Below, in pieces: positions 1 through 11,478 of a stretch of 64,000 nt of DNA. How positions within the stretch are numbered: position 1 is the stretch's first letter; each line of letters starts with the position of its first letter. Source of the stretch: Calliopsis andreniformis. Lineage: Eukaryota; Arthropoda; Insecta; Hymenoptera; Andrenidae. Both the position numbers and the translations under genes were made by a program. The DNA is taken from NCBI RefSeq assembly GCF_051401765.1, contig NC_135064.1, positions 25,084,001 through 25,148,000 of the forward strand. The letters are read 5' to 3'. The notes below the pieces were generated by a model. It was not told where the DNA came from. It did no database searches and worked only from the letters and a program-made list of their open reading frames with translations.

Positions 1-2018
1 CAAGCTGGATACCACCGCTTCGAAACTTCCCAAGCAGTCGGTGAAAGAGCAGAGTTCGCGACGTGCCTTTGCACCTTCGATTCCTTTCGAGGGTACCACC
101 TTTTTTTGCTTTTCCGTAATTGAAGTGTCTGGGGAACCCAAGCAGGGGATTCCCTCGTTATGAGCTTGCGGCTTATTATTGGCCAGGCGTGTGTAGAGTA
201 CTAGAAATGCAGTTTTAGTACTCTTGAGAAACTAAAAAACACAAAAGAATTTATTTACAGCCTTTTTTTATTTAGGATCACTGTTATTTAGTTGAAAATT
301 AAACTGTCTATAATTTAATTGTAATTTACCGACAATAATAAAATTTAATGGATAAAATTTAGAACACAGTAAAAGTAAAAGTATTACCAAGCCTCGTTTT
401 TTTTCACTAGTTTTGTAGTTTCATTATTCCTGTAGCAAAGGTAAAAGGTAATAGGTATAACCATTATGGTCAGCACAGCACAATATGTGATAGCGAGATT
501 GGAGCGTTTCTGTCGTTCGAATCGGTAAACCAATAATTCCAGTTCGCGTAAATATTTACGAACGTGGATAGGTAAGCTGCATTAAATCGTAGCCGATCTG
601 ATGCGGTAACCCGCGAGTGTGACGTTGCATCCGGTGCCAGATAATTCGTTGTTCGTACTTCATGTGACATAGATCGCTTATTACAGCGTAACGACGTGAT
701 TGAACTTGAAGAAAGTTTTAGAGATCAGATCAGTTTGATCCATTTAGTGACTCCTTTGTCGAACTCATAGTAAATGAGATCATAAGTAATTATGAAATCA
801 GTAGATGTAGATATGGAGAAGAGAGCGTGAAGAGCATAGTTTAACACTTGTTAAAGTAATTTCCCAATTTCCTAAAGAAGTTTTCCTTCGATGAATAACA
901 CGGATGTTCGTTTTAAACCGAGCCATCTTCTCCGACTGCAGAAGAAACGAATGAATAGCGACAGATACGAGCATTCAGCCGGGTGTCAGGATGGATCGTC
1001 GGCGAAATAAAAACAGGGAGAGAGATCAAGGCAAAACGACGAACAAGCTGACCCGTTGCGTCAGGTGTTAGGAGATTCATGACCGTTCGTTCGCTCACAA
1101 ATGACGTCGTTACATAAGTACACCCTTACTAGGCTCGTTTCAGAGGATGAAAGACACCCTTCAGCGTCTCGAGGTAATGGCTGTAATCATTCTATAAAGT
1201 CATTTGAATTTTTATTCCCCAGAAAATCGCCTCCTTGATATCGCGCGACCAATCACGCCAGACGAAACTATGGCGCCTGTTTCATCGTGATACATTCACC
1301 AATTCGTGGTACTAGAAATTCTTCAGCGTTTGAATTTTTATTTCATTTTTCCTTCTTTTTGATATAACAGTCGGTGACAATGTGTACATTTATTTCGAGC
1401 GAGTTTTTCCGCGAGTTCCCTGCAAATACACGGTGAAATACTGCGGGTCCTTTTGGTTGCAAATTAAAAAGGGAGAAAGAAAAACAAAACGAGCCTGTCA
1501 AAGAGGCGTAGGCACGTTTGATCAGGCCGACAATAAATAGAAATTTTCCGCTGAAATATTTCCGAGTAAGTGTTGGACGGAAGCCCGTGAGAATCGATGA
1601 AATTTCCACAGATAGAATTATCGTTGTTGAAGATTTCTATTTGCTCGACGTTATTAGTTACGGTAACTCTGCACAGGTGCCTTGACAAGCTCCTGGAAAG
1701 GATTCAAAGCGCTTAAGCTTTCATCTTCTTTAATGCCCCCCTTTGCTTTCCCGCCTGGCGGCTCGTATCGGGGCTCCTTGGAACGACGCTCTCAGATACT
1801 CCTCTGACACGTGCTTCGGCTTGATGAAGGCAACCGGGGATCGCCAGGATCGGAAGTTATTTTGGTTATTCGGCTCGGGCATTCTTAGACAGAGTGGACC
1901 GACCTCATTTGGTCTCGGAGATAGGGTCTGGCAGATCCTCTCTAGCCGTACCTTATTGGAGGTTTAAAATACTTGCGATCGAAAAGGGATCGAGGCACTC
2001 CTGCGCTTTGCTCTTTAC
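1..2018. other. No gene seen
   Basis: AT-rich at about 200-450, CpG-bearing at about 900-1100 and 1240-1290. Only unsupported frames under 90 codons on both strands. Confidence 0.6.
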
Positions 2019-2054
2019 GCTACTAATCCAGTACTAAAATATGCTACTAATCCA
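2019..2054. repeat. Partial 24-bp tandem duplication
   Basis: GCTACTAATCCA occurs at 2019-2030 and again at 2043-2054, so one and a half copies of a 24-bp unit are present. Confidence 0.7.
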
Positions 2055-4929
2055 ATATGTCTCTGTAAAGTTAGAGCGCTTCAATTAGAACCCAGGAATT
2101 ACACAATCCAGAGCTCTGACGGAGATATCACCCAACTAGGATAAATCATGTGCGAAGAACCACAGTTCTCCGTATCACGACTGACGAAGATCGTTTGCTC
2201 GGAGATCACTCTTGCGGCGAACTTCGAAGAGCCATTGACCGAAGAGGAACGTTTTCGCGTAATTAATCGAACGTCACGGAAAGCTTTGCGACATCAGGTT
2301 GCAAGTAAGGCAATTGGTCTTCCAGGAGTCGCCCGGAGATAGGTCGAGCTCCCTGCTTTTTACCCTCTCTCATCCTTCGATCTCTGCCGCCTCTCGTTCA
2401 TGTCTCAAGACGGCGCGAGTGGGAGGGTCGTCGAGAAACATTTTCATGAAAATGAATTTGTTTTTGCTATTTTCCCCGGGATTGAAAAGTCGCCGTCCCG
2501 GTAGAGAGAAGGCTTTCGGTCCGTGTATTGGATCCGAAGCAACTTTGATCCTCTCAGACTCGGGCCGAACTCCCTCCAGGAATCATGCCTCCCGTGAAAA
2601 GAAACGCCCGACCGGCCACTCCCTCTCCCGACGTCATTTATTAATTCCCTTCCGACAACTTCCACTCGTCTCCTCCTCTTCCTCGTTCCTTCCGCCCTGT
2701 CGAGCCTCAGGACCTGTATTAATTTAGTCAATAGAGCAGACGCCGGAAGGGGAGTCCGCTTCTGCGTTGTCTCTCTTAATAGATCGAGGGAGGATCAAAG
2801 TGTAGATAGTAAACAATGTACTGAACGCTACTTTGCGAAGTATGAAAGACTCGGCGGCATCTTTCGTGCCCACGAGGCGCTCGCGATAGCTCGAGCTTCA
2901 AAGTTTTCGGATTAGCGACTTGGAGGAAACTCCATTCGCCGCTTAACCTAGGAAAATTTGGGTCACCGACTCGTGGTATGTTCGTGGCAAAGTTGTTGCG
3001 AACTGGAGAACCTCTCGACAGATTTCGCCCGGTGTATTTTTCGGAAATATGAAAAGGGAGTTTATTTGTAAGCTGGAGATTTCGAGGGCCAATTCCAACG
3101 AGGAAGGATTGACACTGGCGCACAATGAACGACAATGAACGACAATGAACGTCGTAGACTCGTGGAGTACGTATAAGAAAGCTCGAAGGGAAGCTGTTTT
3201 GCTGCAGTATCCTCTGGCACAAGTAGAGATGCTCGAGTGGTGCTAGTCAACAGCGTTTGGAGTCTCTTTGTGCATCAAACGAGATCATTTGTATTCGTGG
3301 CTGTGACTGTAAGTTCCCAATAAAATTCTGTAAGCGGGAACGACGAGGGATGAAAGTCTCGTTTCTGTAGTTTTATCTTCTGTCTCGTGACACGTTCCAC
3401 GTGTAATCGTCAGTGAGGGGTTCACCTGTTCCGTGAGCATCTGTTGAGAAGAAGAAGGATAATGGATCACCTGGAAAGGAAGGAAAAATGAAAGTTGTTC
3501 GTAATGTTTCTTTTCCACTCGTCTTTCGTGTTCTTCTTGATATATACTTCTACTCCTGACGCCTTTAACGTGCGCTCAGTTTCGAACTCGATTTCAAGTT
3601 TTGAGTACGACACACCCTAGCCATTTTGCAATTCGAAAAATAATATCCTGGACAACGCAGAGAGGGATATCACCGAGGATATCAAGTTTGTCAGATTGTC
3701 GAAGAAAGTTTGGTCTCGAGAGTATCCAGGAAACCGAAGTCACCGAGTTCTATAAATAATTCTTATACGGATTTATGGACGTTATGTACGTTCCAACTTT
3801 CGAGGTCGACTTCTCACGGGGGCATACGGGTTCGCGAACTTCTTAACGAGCCTCAATGTTTTCAGAAACTACGTACTTGAAGAGCAACCAAGCAATCTTT
3901 CACTGACACCAAGATATCCATACCGAGTGACCCAAAATACGTAACTTGACTATAAAAGGTCTTAACTGTAGAATAAAGTTGGATCTCTTTATTTAAAAAT
4001 TTTGATTAATTAGTTTACTTTTCCATTTCTGCATTTAGTAAATTTCTGCTTTAGAAAAAGAGTACTTATTTATACTATGAGATAAGAGAATACTTACTAA
4101 GATCAAAATTTAGAAGAAAAGAATTAGTATATTCATAGCTAAATTTCTGTAGTCTTGATCCAATAGTTATTGTTCTTTTTATTTAAAATGAAATTATTTA
4201 CGCTATAATTATATTGAAAAGTAGTATACTACCCTTAAAACTAATTCATAAGAGGAAAGCATTTAGGAGCATTTTATAATAATAGACTTTTGATTGCTTC
4301 ACGTTTATAACAAGGCGTCGAAAAATACGCGAGAAGGGTAGGTACTTGGAACGAAAGAACTATAAGAACATAGATATTATATGAGAGTATAATAACGAAT
4401 TTCGCTCATTCCGCTTGACGGAGTGGCAAAATCGCAGCACGAGGGGAATATTTTTTCTAGGAGCAACAGGGATACAGCTTTCAAGGGAAATTAAGGCAGC
4501 CAGCTTGAAAACGAGTAGCCAGGGAGATTAAATCGTTCTCGGTCAGGCAATGCTGTTCTGTATTATCCTCGACATTTTTTCGCGCGGAAGTAAGGCCGAC
4601 AAGAAGCCTGGAAAAGAAAGGCGACGAGGTTGCGGAGAGGGTGAACCTAGAACGAAAGTCGCCGAGGTGGTAACTGAAGCGTATTAGGCAGAAAGCCTCT
4701 TTCGACTCTTTTTTCGTTGAAAGATTCGTCAGAATTAAAACGACGTTTTGCCCATCGCGGAGGCCAACAGCCGACAGCGAAAGCTGCAAGGCTCTTAGCC
4801 AGGAATCAGCAAAATGTTATAGGAAATCTCGCAGTGGAGTTTGGATGGCTTTTAACGATGAAGACAGGACTCAGGAATCTCTATTAAAGTATACAGAGTG
4901 ATCTGGGAAGAGGGTCGGAATCATCTAGA
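2055..4929. other. No gene seen; pyrimidine-rich then AT-rich DNA
   Basis: Holds a TCC/CTT-rich stretch at about 2640-2710, the 10-bp repeat at 3124-3150 and an AT-rich stretch at about 3960-4300. The 142-codon and 148-codon frames (2299-2727 +, 2776-3222 -) have arbitrary composition and overlap other frames. Confidence 0.6.
3124..3150. repeat. 10-bp tandem repeat, about 2.7 copies
   Basis: AATGAACGAC is repeated head to tail, and the third copy ends as AATGAACGTC. Confidence 0.85.
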
Positions 4930-4962
4930 AGCATCTACGTTTACCAAATAACTTAAATATTT

Positions 4963-4987
4963 CAGACCTCTCATGAAGAGAGGTCTG
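4963..4987. repeat. Perfect 10-bp stem-loop
   Basis: CAGACCTCTC (4963-4972) and GAGAGGTCTG (4978-4987) flank a 5-nt loop. An outer AGCATC (4930-4935) and GATGCT (4994-4999) are also complementary, but too asymmetric to form one continuous hairpin. Confidence 0.75.
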
Positions 4988-4999
4988 TAAATTGATGCT

Positions 5000-5648
5000 G
5001 TAAAAACTGTATCCAGATGAAGCTGAATATTTCAACTTTCCTTAACTTCCACTTCAATCCACATTTAACGTTCCTCTTCTCCCTTTCCTTAGATCACCGT
5101 GTACATTTCAAAGCTATCTACTCCCATACATTTCAAGAAAGCAATAATAATTTGGACATTGTAAGTCCTGACAACGGAGCACATCCAATCTCCTCTACTT
5201 TCAAAGCTTCCCCCTCTGCATGGTCCTCTGCACTGGTTCCTCTCGGGGCAGGCGAGAGGAGACAGCCTTTCCCGACTGAAATTCCGTCTAATTAATTTTC
5301 CCCAGTCGTCCAGCCAATTCGAATCAACGACGAATGGGCGTGGCTCGTTCCATCGCGACTGTTTCTCCGATTTCCGGCATCGCCAATGGAACACTAGCAC
5401 AGGAGAAGCACAGGGCGAAAACGGAGGGAGGGTCGTAAGAGCAAAAAGCGAGAGCGCGGAGAACGGTTCGGTATTTGTGTATTCCAGGCTAACCTCTGTA
5501 CACACGCTCTTCCTTCCATTCGCTGCTTCTCTTTCAGCGAACATTTAAATTCAATCTTGGCCGGCGTAAGTCTTTCCTCCGCTCGTCGACCATCGAGCCA
5601 AGGGTCGAGCTCGTCGCTGGAAGATCGGTTACGTCGTACTCCCTGGGA

Positions 5649-5707
<59 letters not shown>

Positions 5708-8458
5708 GATAGTCCCCTCTCGGATGTACCCAGCGAGAAGTACGTCGACCATCGCGCGGAAGGTGTCGGGGCTGCGACTTGGCCCGAACGAGAGGTCGAG
5801 TATGCAAATGAGAGCGGGAGCTGGGGAAGGTGCATTGATATGCAGGTGAGGCGCCATCGACGGACGGCCGTCGAAGCGGCTGAATGCTCGTTGGATTTCG
5901 CAAGAGAATGAGAACCATTAACGCGCTTCCTGACTCCTCTGCCTTGCTCCCTGGCCTTCTCCTCGTCCTCCTGTCGCGCGTGTTCCCTCTTTACGTGTCG
6001 TGTCACGCTTTGATTGACTAATAGCTGTTTCCCCCGAATTACTAGCAGTTACCACTTAGCTTGTTCTATGTAGGTTCCTGCAAAGTGTCAGAATTGCGTT
6101 CGGTATTTGTGGCTTTCCTGACATCGTCCTTGTGGGATAATCGGTGGCGTGGTAATCCTCAGGAGATGGGTACGTAGTTGAGTGCAGTTCAATTCTATTT
6201 ACAGCTCCTTTTTTTTTAGAAAAATGAGCTGTATTCGATAGAGATCTTTTAGATACCTATTTAGGGACTTTCAATATTATTTAATTTTTTGAGTAGAGGA
6301 ATAAAACATTCTTTATTAAAGTTAGAGGGTTGAAGTCCAAGTTTTCTCATTTTTGAGGCTACTCTACTATGTAATCTACTTTCGATTTTTATATTCTCAA
6401 CGTTTGTAAGGCTGTGGGAGACCATAATCCCCCCTTACAAGCTGACGAAATCAGTATCTGATCTTTCTCTCAACAGTACAGCTAACCACAATTATTCCTT
6501 AGGTCCTTCCAATAACCCAGAGCCAATATAGTTCTCCTGATCATCCAACATCTTTCGTCACACCTCCCTCGAATCAACCACTGCCTTCTAAAGAAGCCAC
6601 GAAGCGAACGTTCAAACCAGATCCCCGGTCCTCCGTGATCTCAGAAACAAGAGGTCTTGGTAAGGGGAAGGTAAGAACGAGCTGGAGCGCTATTGGCCGC
6701 CGGCGCGATTTATCACGAAGGCAGAAGTGGAAACGGGAAACGAATCGTTCCCCAGGGCACCAGACCAATAGCGCTTCCGCTCCTCGTCCCCGTCGACACT
6801 TAACCGCAAAGCGCATTGGTATCAACGCAAAAAGCGCGCAAAAACAATTTCGGCCGAATGCCAATGGCGCTCCTCCATCCAACTTTTACCTTCCAAGCGA
6901 TCGTTTCGAGCGGGGATACCGGCACGAACCGCGGCAGCCGGATTGCCACGAGAATCGACAGATTATTCGATTCTGTCTGCGACTCGAAGATTGATACCTT
7001 TGCTGGTTGCTTCTGGGAACGTATTATTTACGTGGAATCCAGACGTTCCTCGAGGCTTTTGTACTTCGAGAATGATTTCGTCGCTGGCGCTATTGGCAAC
7101 TGTTCTCCACTGACCGTTTGGAATTCTATTGTCAGTCGATAGAGGATGACGTGTCTGCCGTAAATACACGTTGTTCTTGGTCGATGTGTGATGTAACAGT
7201 GGTGAAAGTGAGCCTCGAAATGAAGTCATTAGAGAAGCCTTATCTAGCTACATAAGAATAGCTTAGAAAAATATCATAAAACAAAGGGTTTAGATACATT
7301 CTCCAAAAAGACAATCCCATCCCTAGCAGACATAAAATTCGTAACATGACCCAACTCCTTTTTCGTTATTTTTCAAGCGAGTAGAAGAACAAATGCAATC
7401 ACCCATTTCCTAACGTAGGTAATATTGCAAATAACTTACACTACTAAATCTCCTTTAATAATAACTTCTCTTAAATACATTCCGACTACTCTAACAAAGT
7501 AAAGAGAAAAAGAATGAACTTGAATTACCCTGACTCTCAAATACAGAATCAGACTCTCCCTGTCTCCTGAAAACGAAAAAAAGGATCGAGTCCCAGTGAT
7601 AACTCTTCACTTCGACCGGTCAAGTACCCAAGGTTTATCCAAGCATCGACTGGATACCTCGCAGCAGATGGAATTCGAAAAGATAGAAAATCCCGATAGC
7701 CCGTAACAAACTTCCTACTCCGAGCCAAGGTGCATCGATCTAGGCGAAAATAATTTCGCGGCGATATCCCGTTGGCTGGATCGATTGCGAGCCGGCTCAG
7801 CTCGTAATTTGAATACAAAGGGCCCGCGAACCGGCGATACGATCGATGCTAGAGAGTTCCCGTTTCTAACGTTCCAATCCGAGACGTCCGGGGCGCGCTG
7901 GTTAACGTGCGCCCGCGAAAATGTCGGAGAGGATCGAGCGAAATTTCTCGGCTGAGCCCGTAGGCCGCGTGGAAACGGGGCTCCAGAGTTACTGTGCGCC
8001 GTAGATCAACCGGTTTTCGATCGCGTTTTGAAATATGTAATCAACGACTGGTGATTTATCGTCTCGTCCTGATTACTATCCTTGGCTGGCCGCGCTGCTC
8101 GTCTGATCCGCGGGCCAGCGCGCGCGATATCGCTCGTTACCGGAAACGGGTCGCGGTTCCACTCTTTCGTCCCTCTGCTGCTGCACCGTCGACGTTACGG
8201 GTCATTGGTCAGAGACCATCGGCGCTGTGCCGAGCACGGATTCGGAAACGGTTCGAGAGACCTTGGTGCTTGGCTTGCTCCACATTCGATCTTCTCTGGA
8301 TCGCGAGTGGGGAATATCGTCGTGGAAAGTCAGTTGGAGAACTGTTCCGATGTAAATAAGTATTCGATGATGATAGGACTATGGTTTTGTTAGTAAGTTG
8401 AGGTGACTTTTTAGTAGATACATAGCAGAGAGTGGAACAGATGCAAATCCTGAGGAGA
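5000..8458. other. No gene seen; CpG-rich blocks around the CT repeat
   Basis: CpG-rich at about 5200-6000, 6600-7140 and 7700-8350, separated by AT-rich DNA at about 6190-6400 and 7240-7560. Open frames up to 174 codons follow the stop-poor blocks and the CT repeat. Confidence 0.6.
5653..5702. repeat. (CT)25 microsatellite
   Basis: An uninterrupted 50-nt CT dinucleotide run. The three overlapping minus-strand frames between 5394 and 6006 contain its RE dipeptide run and are not genes. Confidence 0.98.
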
Positions 8459-8508
8459 GTCATTAAATCTAATTCTAAGAACAGTCATTAAATCTGTTTC
8501 TAAGGATA
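8459..8508. repeat. 25-bp tandem duplication
   Basis: Two adjacent 25-bp units (8459-8483 and 8484-8508) both start GTCATTAAATCT and share TTCTAAG. They differ at a few positions, so the duplication is old. Confidence 0.85.
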
Positions 8509-9411
8509 GTCGTTTTTATTGCGAACGACTGACTTTTGCAATAGGCTTGCCATTCACTATTGAGCTCTACCTATTTATCTCCCCACGTCATACTTTATTT
8601 CTGTAAATTGCATTCACGTAACGTTGCACAAAGTGGCATCGATATTCATGGTAGTGTGAGCAAAGTAGAGTACTCAAGTGAACTGTTCCAATTTAGGAAA
8701 TTGTGACTACTGAAATGATTATACACGTGTAGAACTCAGGACTAATGTAAAGCATTTTCCATGCAGTAGAACTATCTTTATCCACCATATAGTTTCGTGT
8801 TGTGTCGGAAATAAGCTTCAAAGTTCGTCATACTAGTTGTTTCATGGAAGTTTAGTTGCGGGTATCGCGAAAACGCTCCCTTTGTTAGTCATAAATGGAT
8901 TGGAGGACCTAGCTCTTACACTTCACGGATTTCTGTTCTTTCTTTTGAAGCTGATAAATCAGAACAAAGGACGACGAGCGATAGAAGTGAAAGACACGGG
9001 TTCAGCTGTGACACTTGAAAACTCAGCCATTCGTTGCGAGAGAAGGGTTTCGCGGAGCAAAAGTTGACGATGTTTCATCGAATTTTACTTAGCCGAACTT
9101 GCCTGCAATTCGCACAAAAATACGTCGAATACTTGGTCCTTTTCCTATTGCAAGGGAACTGGTTCTTTCTCGAAGAGGTTCTGCTTTTGAATTCTCTGCG
9201 ACCTGTGACTAAAAAGTCCGTAATTAAACATAGAAGTAGTCTCATCAGTGCCCTACAGAGCACAACCACGCAGAGTAACTCTTGATCAGTTTTTCTTTAA
9301 TTGAAGCTCCTCGATGTTTTACTGAAACATAACTTCTCGATTCGACGAACACTTCATAAAAGCATTGAACTACATCGTTCCGCGTCCAATGTACTCTAAC
9401 ATCAATTCTTC
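8509..9411. other. No gene seen
   Basis: Mixed-composition DNA with two overlapping short + frames (8837-9067, 9034-9285) that show no coding character. Confidence 0.55.
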
Positions 9412-10077
9412 ATGAATTTTCCATCCTTAGCGTTCCTTGGCTCAGGGAGAACTACATTCGACTGTCTTCGATTGCTTTTATCATTCTGTCCCGATCGATT
9501 CTACTGGGAAGAGGAAGGCACGACTGAGTATTTTGCGCGAACAATGTCTTTAACCTGTGGCAATACTTCAAGTGGAAACAGTGAGAATCCGAAAATCATC
9601 GCGGATCCTTTGAATGTGTGCCAGCGATGTCGCCACGCGATCGTGTGGTGGAACCGCGTTCACGAATCCGTAAAGAGACACGTATTCCTTGTAGCTCACT
9701 TCCTCGAGAACCTTACTATTCTGGGGGTGTCGCGCGTGGATACCTTAAATCTGGCATGTCAAACACGCGGTAACCTCTACGAAAGCGGTACCCCAGGGAG
9801 ACGTCGCCTTTTATTCTCCATCTTACCCTTCGCTGCGATTTCACCTGCTCGGTTGCCACTTTACGTCTTTCGAGAGACGTTTGTTGCATCTGGTTATCCT
9901 GTTGAACGTTTCTTTGGAATGACTGAATTGATACTTCCTTGGAATATCCTACTTGTCATTTCCTACTTGTTCGAAATTATAGGTATACAGAATATCCCTA
10001 AAAATGTGATCAAAATTTCAGAAATGAATAGTGGCTTCAAAAGTGAGGAATATTCGCAGAAATATTTGGCACATTAG
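9412..10077 (+). CDS. Unrecognised ORF, 221 codons, the longest in the window
   Basis: This is the longest uninterrupted frame. It begins after an upstream in-frame TAA (9397-9399), with another Met at codon 45 (9544). The peptide has a Cys/Trp-containing middle (residues about 70-80), a basic patch (129-132) and one strongly hydrophobic segment at about residues 172-192 that could span a membrane. No catalytic motif or family signature is recognisable and codon choice shows no clear bias. I saw no splice signals, promoter or poly(A) signal that fit it. By rough reasoning a chance ORF of this length in a 64-kb window is uncommon but not rare, so it may be random. Confidence 0.18.
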   Translation: MNFPSLAFLGSGRTTFDCLRLLLSFCPDRFYWEEEGTTEYFARTMSLTCGNTSSGNSENPKIIADPLNVCQRCRHAIVWWNRVHESVKRHVFLVAHFLENLTILGVSRVDTLNLACQTRGNLYESGTPGRRRLLFSILPFAAISPARLPLYVFRETFVASGYPVERFFGMTELILPWNILLVISYLFEIIGIQNIPKNVIKISEMNSGFKSEEYSQKYLAH

Positions 10078-11261
10078 GTCTCGTTTCTAAGTTCCCAGTA
10101 ACTTTATTTAAGTATTTCTCATCACCCCGTAGAGCGTCAAGAAAATTATTTTAAAAACAAGTATCTTCTACGTGTCTGCTAACACATTTTTAAAATTTTT
10201 AAAAGGAATATCTAACCATTGTCTTCGTTGGGATTCAAAAACCATCAAGGACGATCAGAAAATTGTGTTTGTCATAGAAGCTGTAAAACTCTCACCCGTC
10301 GTTTATTAAATCGATCAGGTTCCGTGAGGTCGAGCTCGTTAAAAAACGGTCGCTTGTTTGCGGACGTCCGCCGATAATGGCACTCGATACGGTGTTGTCC
10401 GCTCTGAAATGGTACTGCACTTGTTTGGCGTCCAAACACCGTCGTGAAATGAACAGTCCAGACTACGAGATCGCTTTGTTTTCCAATTTATAGATCACAT
10501 ACGAACGAAACGCGACAGTCGTGCACGCCTACGGTTATTGGCAGCCACCGACGTTTCGCTGTTTCGTCCTGATCGTTGCAGATCCTTTCACAGCAGACAG
10601 CATTTCCTAAATGACACTTGCACCGGTATTTTTAACACAGTTGACATGTTGGCTACATGCACGAATCCGGAAGGCACAGTGAGTTGTAATTTAATCATCA
10701 TCATAATCACTGCACTAAATTATCTGAAGGATTCTAGTACAAGGATAGTCACTTTTTTCAGGAGGTTCAGTTTTCAAACACAAACAGAAAAATATACAAA
10801 TCTGGTAGTATCGGATATAAATAATATCACGATACTCTTGCATTGGAAAATAACAATAATTATAAATTAGCACAAAACAGTAGACGAAATTATTGTTAAC
10901 AGTATGTGTAGCTAAGACTGTTAATAGAGCCACTACTTAATCGCGTATGTGAAGCTTCTACGAAATATTCCTTGGTAGCTTGATCTCGCGAGTTCAATCA
11001 ACGAATCACTAGATTGACGTCATTATCTCCTTCTCTCGGAAGGATATAAATATAACCTCGGGGACCGTCAGTTCCTCAGATCCTTCCCTGGCTTCGCCGG
11101 GAACAGACCTCCTTGGTCTCCTTCGTCCTTTAGCTACGTATCCCTTTGGATACTTCCTGACCCCCTGACCCTTTACACCCTCTCCCCTCCCCTTTCTACA
11201 TACTCTTCAATGGGATTTTTCTTACTCTTACCCCATTCGTCAAAGTGTTTCTCTCCTCAAC
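10078..11261. other. No gene seen
   Basis: A CpG-bearing stretch at about 10320-10570 and an AT-rich stretch at about 10680-10900 precede the pyrimidine-rich minisatellite. Confidence 0.6.
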
Positions 11262-11478
11262 CCCCTCTCCCTTCTTCTTAGCCTTCTCTCTCCATTACCC
11301 TCTCCCCTCTTCTCAGCCTTCTCTCTTCAGTCCCCTTTTCCCTCTTCTCAGCCTTCTCTCTCCAGTCCCCTCTCCCCTCTTCTCAGCCTTCTCTCTTCAG
11401 TCCCCTCTCTTCTCTTCTCAGCCTTCTCTCTTCAATTTCCCCTCCCTTCTTCTCAGTCTTCTCTCTTCAGATCTCTCC
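11262..11478. repeat. 35-bp pyrimidine-rich minisatellite, six copies
   Basis: The landmark CTCAGCC (or a close variant) recurs at 11277, 11312, 11347, 11382, 11417 and 11452, an exact spacing of 35 bp. Each unit is almost entirely C and T on the + strand around CTTCTCAGCCTTCTCTC. The exact period with only substitutions suggests unequal crossover or slippage without later indels. The open frame over it (11245-11574) is an artefact, because stop codons cannot occur in pure pyrimidine sequence. Confidence 0.9.

Noticed and set aside
2299..2727. 142-codon + frame
   Set aside because: Ser/Arg-rich, no domain, overlapped by a 95-codon minus frame in pyrimidine-rich DNA.
5843..5850. CAGGTGAG on the + strand as a third recursive site
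   Set aside because: No pyrimidine tract or branch motif upstream; the preceding bases are mixed and purine-containing.
5394..6006. Three overlapping minus-strand frames of 107-174 codons
   Set aside because: They share the (CT)25 repeat read as a run of Arg-Glu; all three frames are open only because the repeat and the CpG-rich flanks lack stops.
8240..8275. B-box-like GGTTCGAG suggesting a tRNA
   Set aside because: No A box, anticodon stem or acceptor stem can be placed around it.
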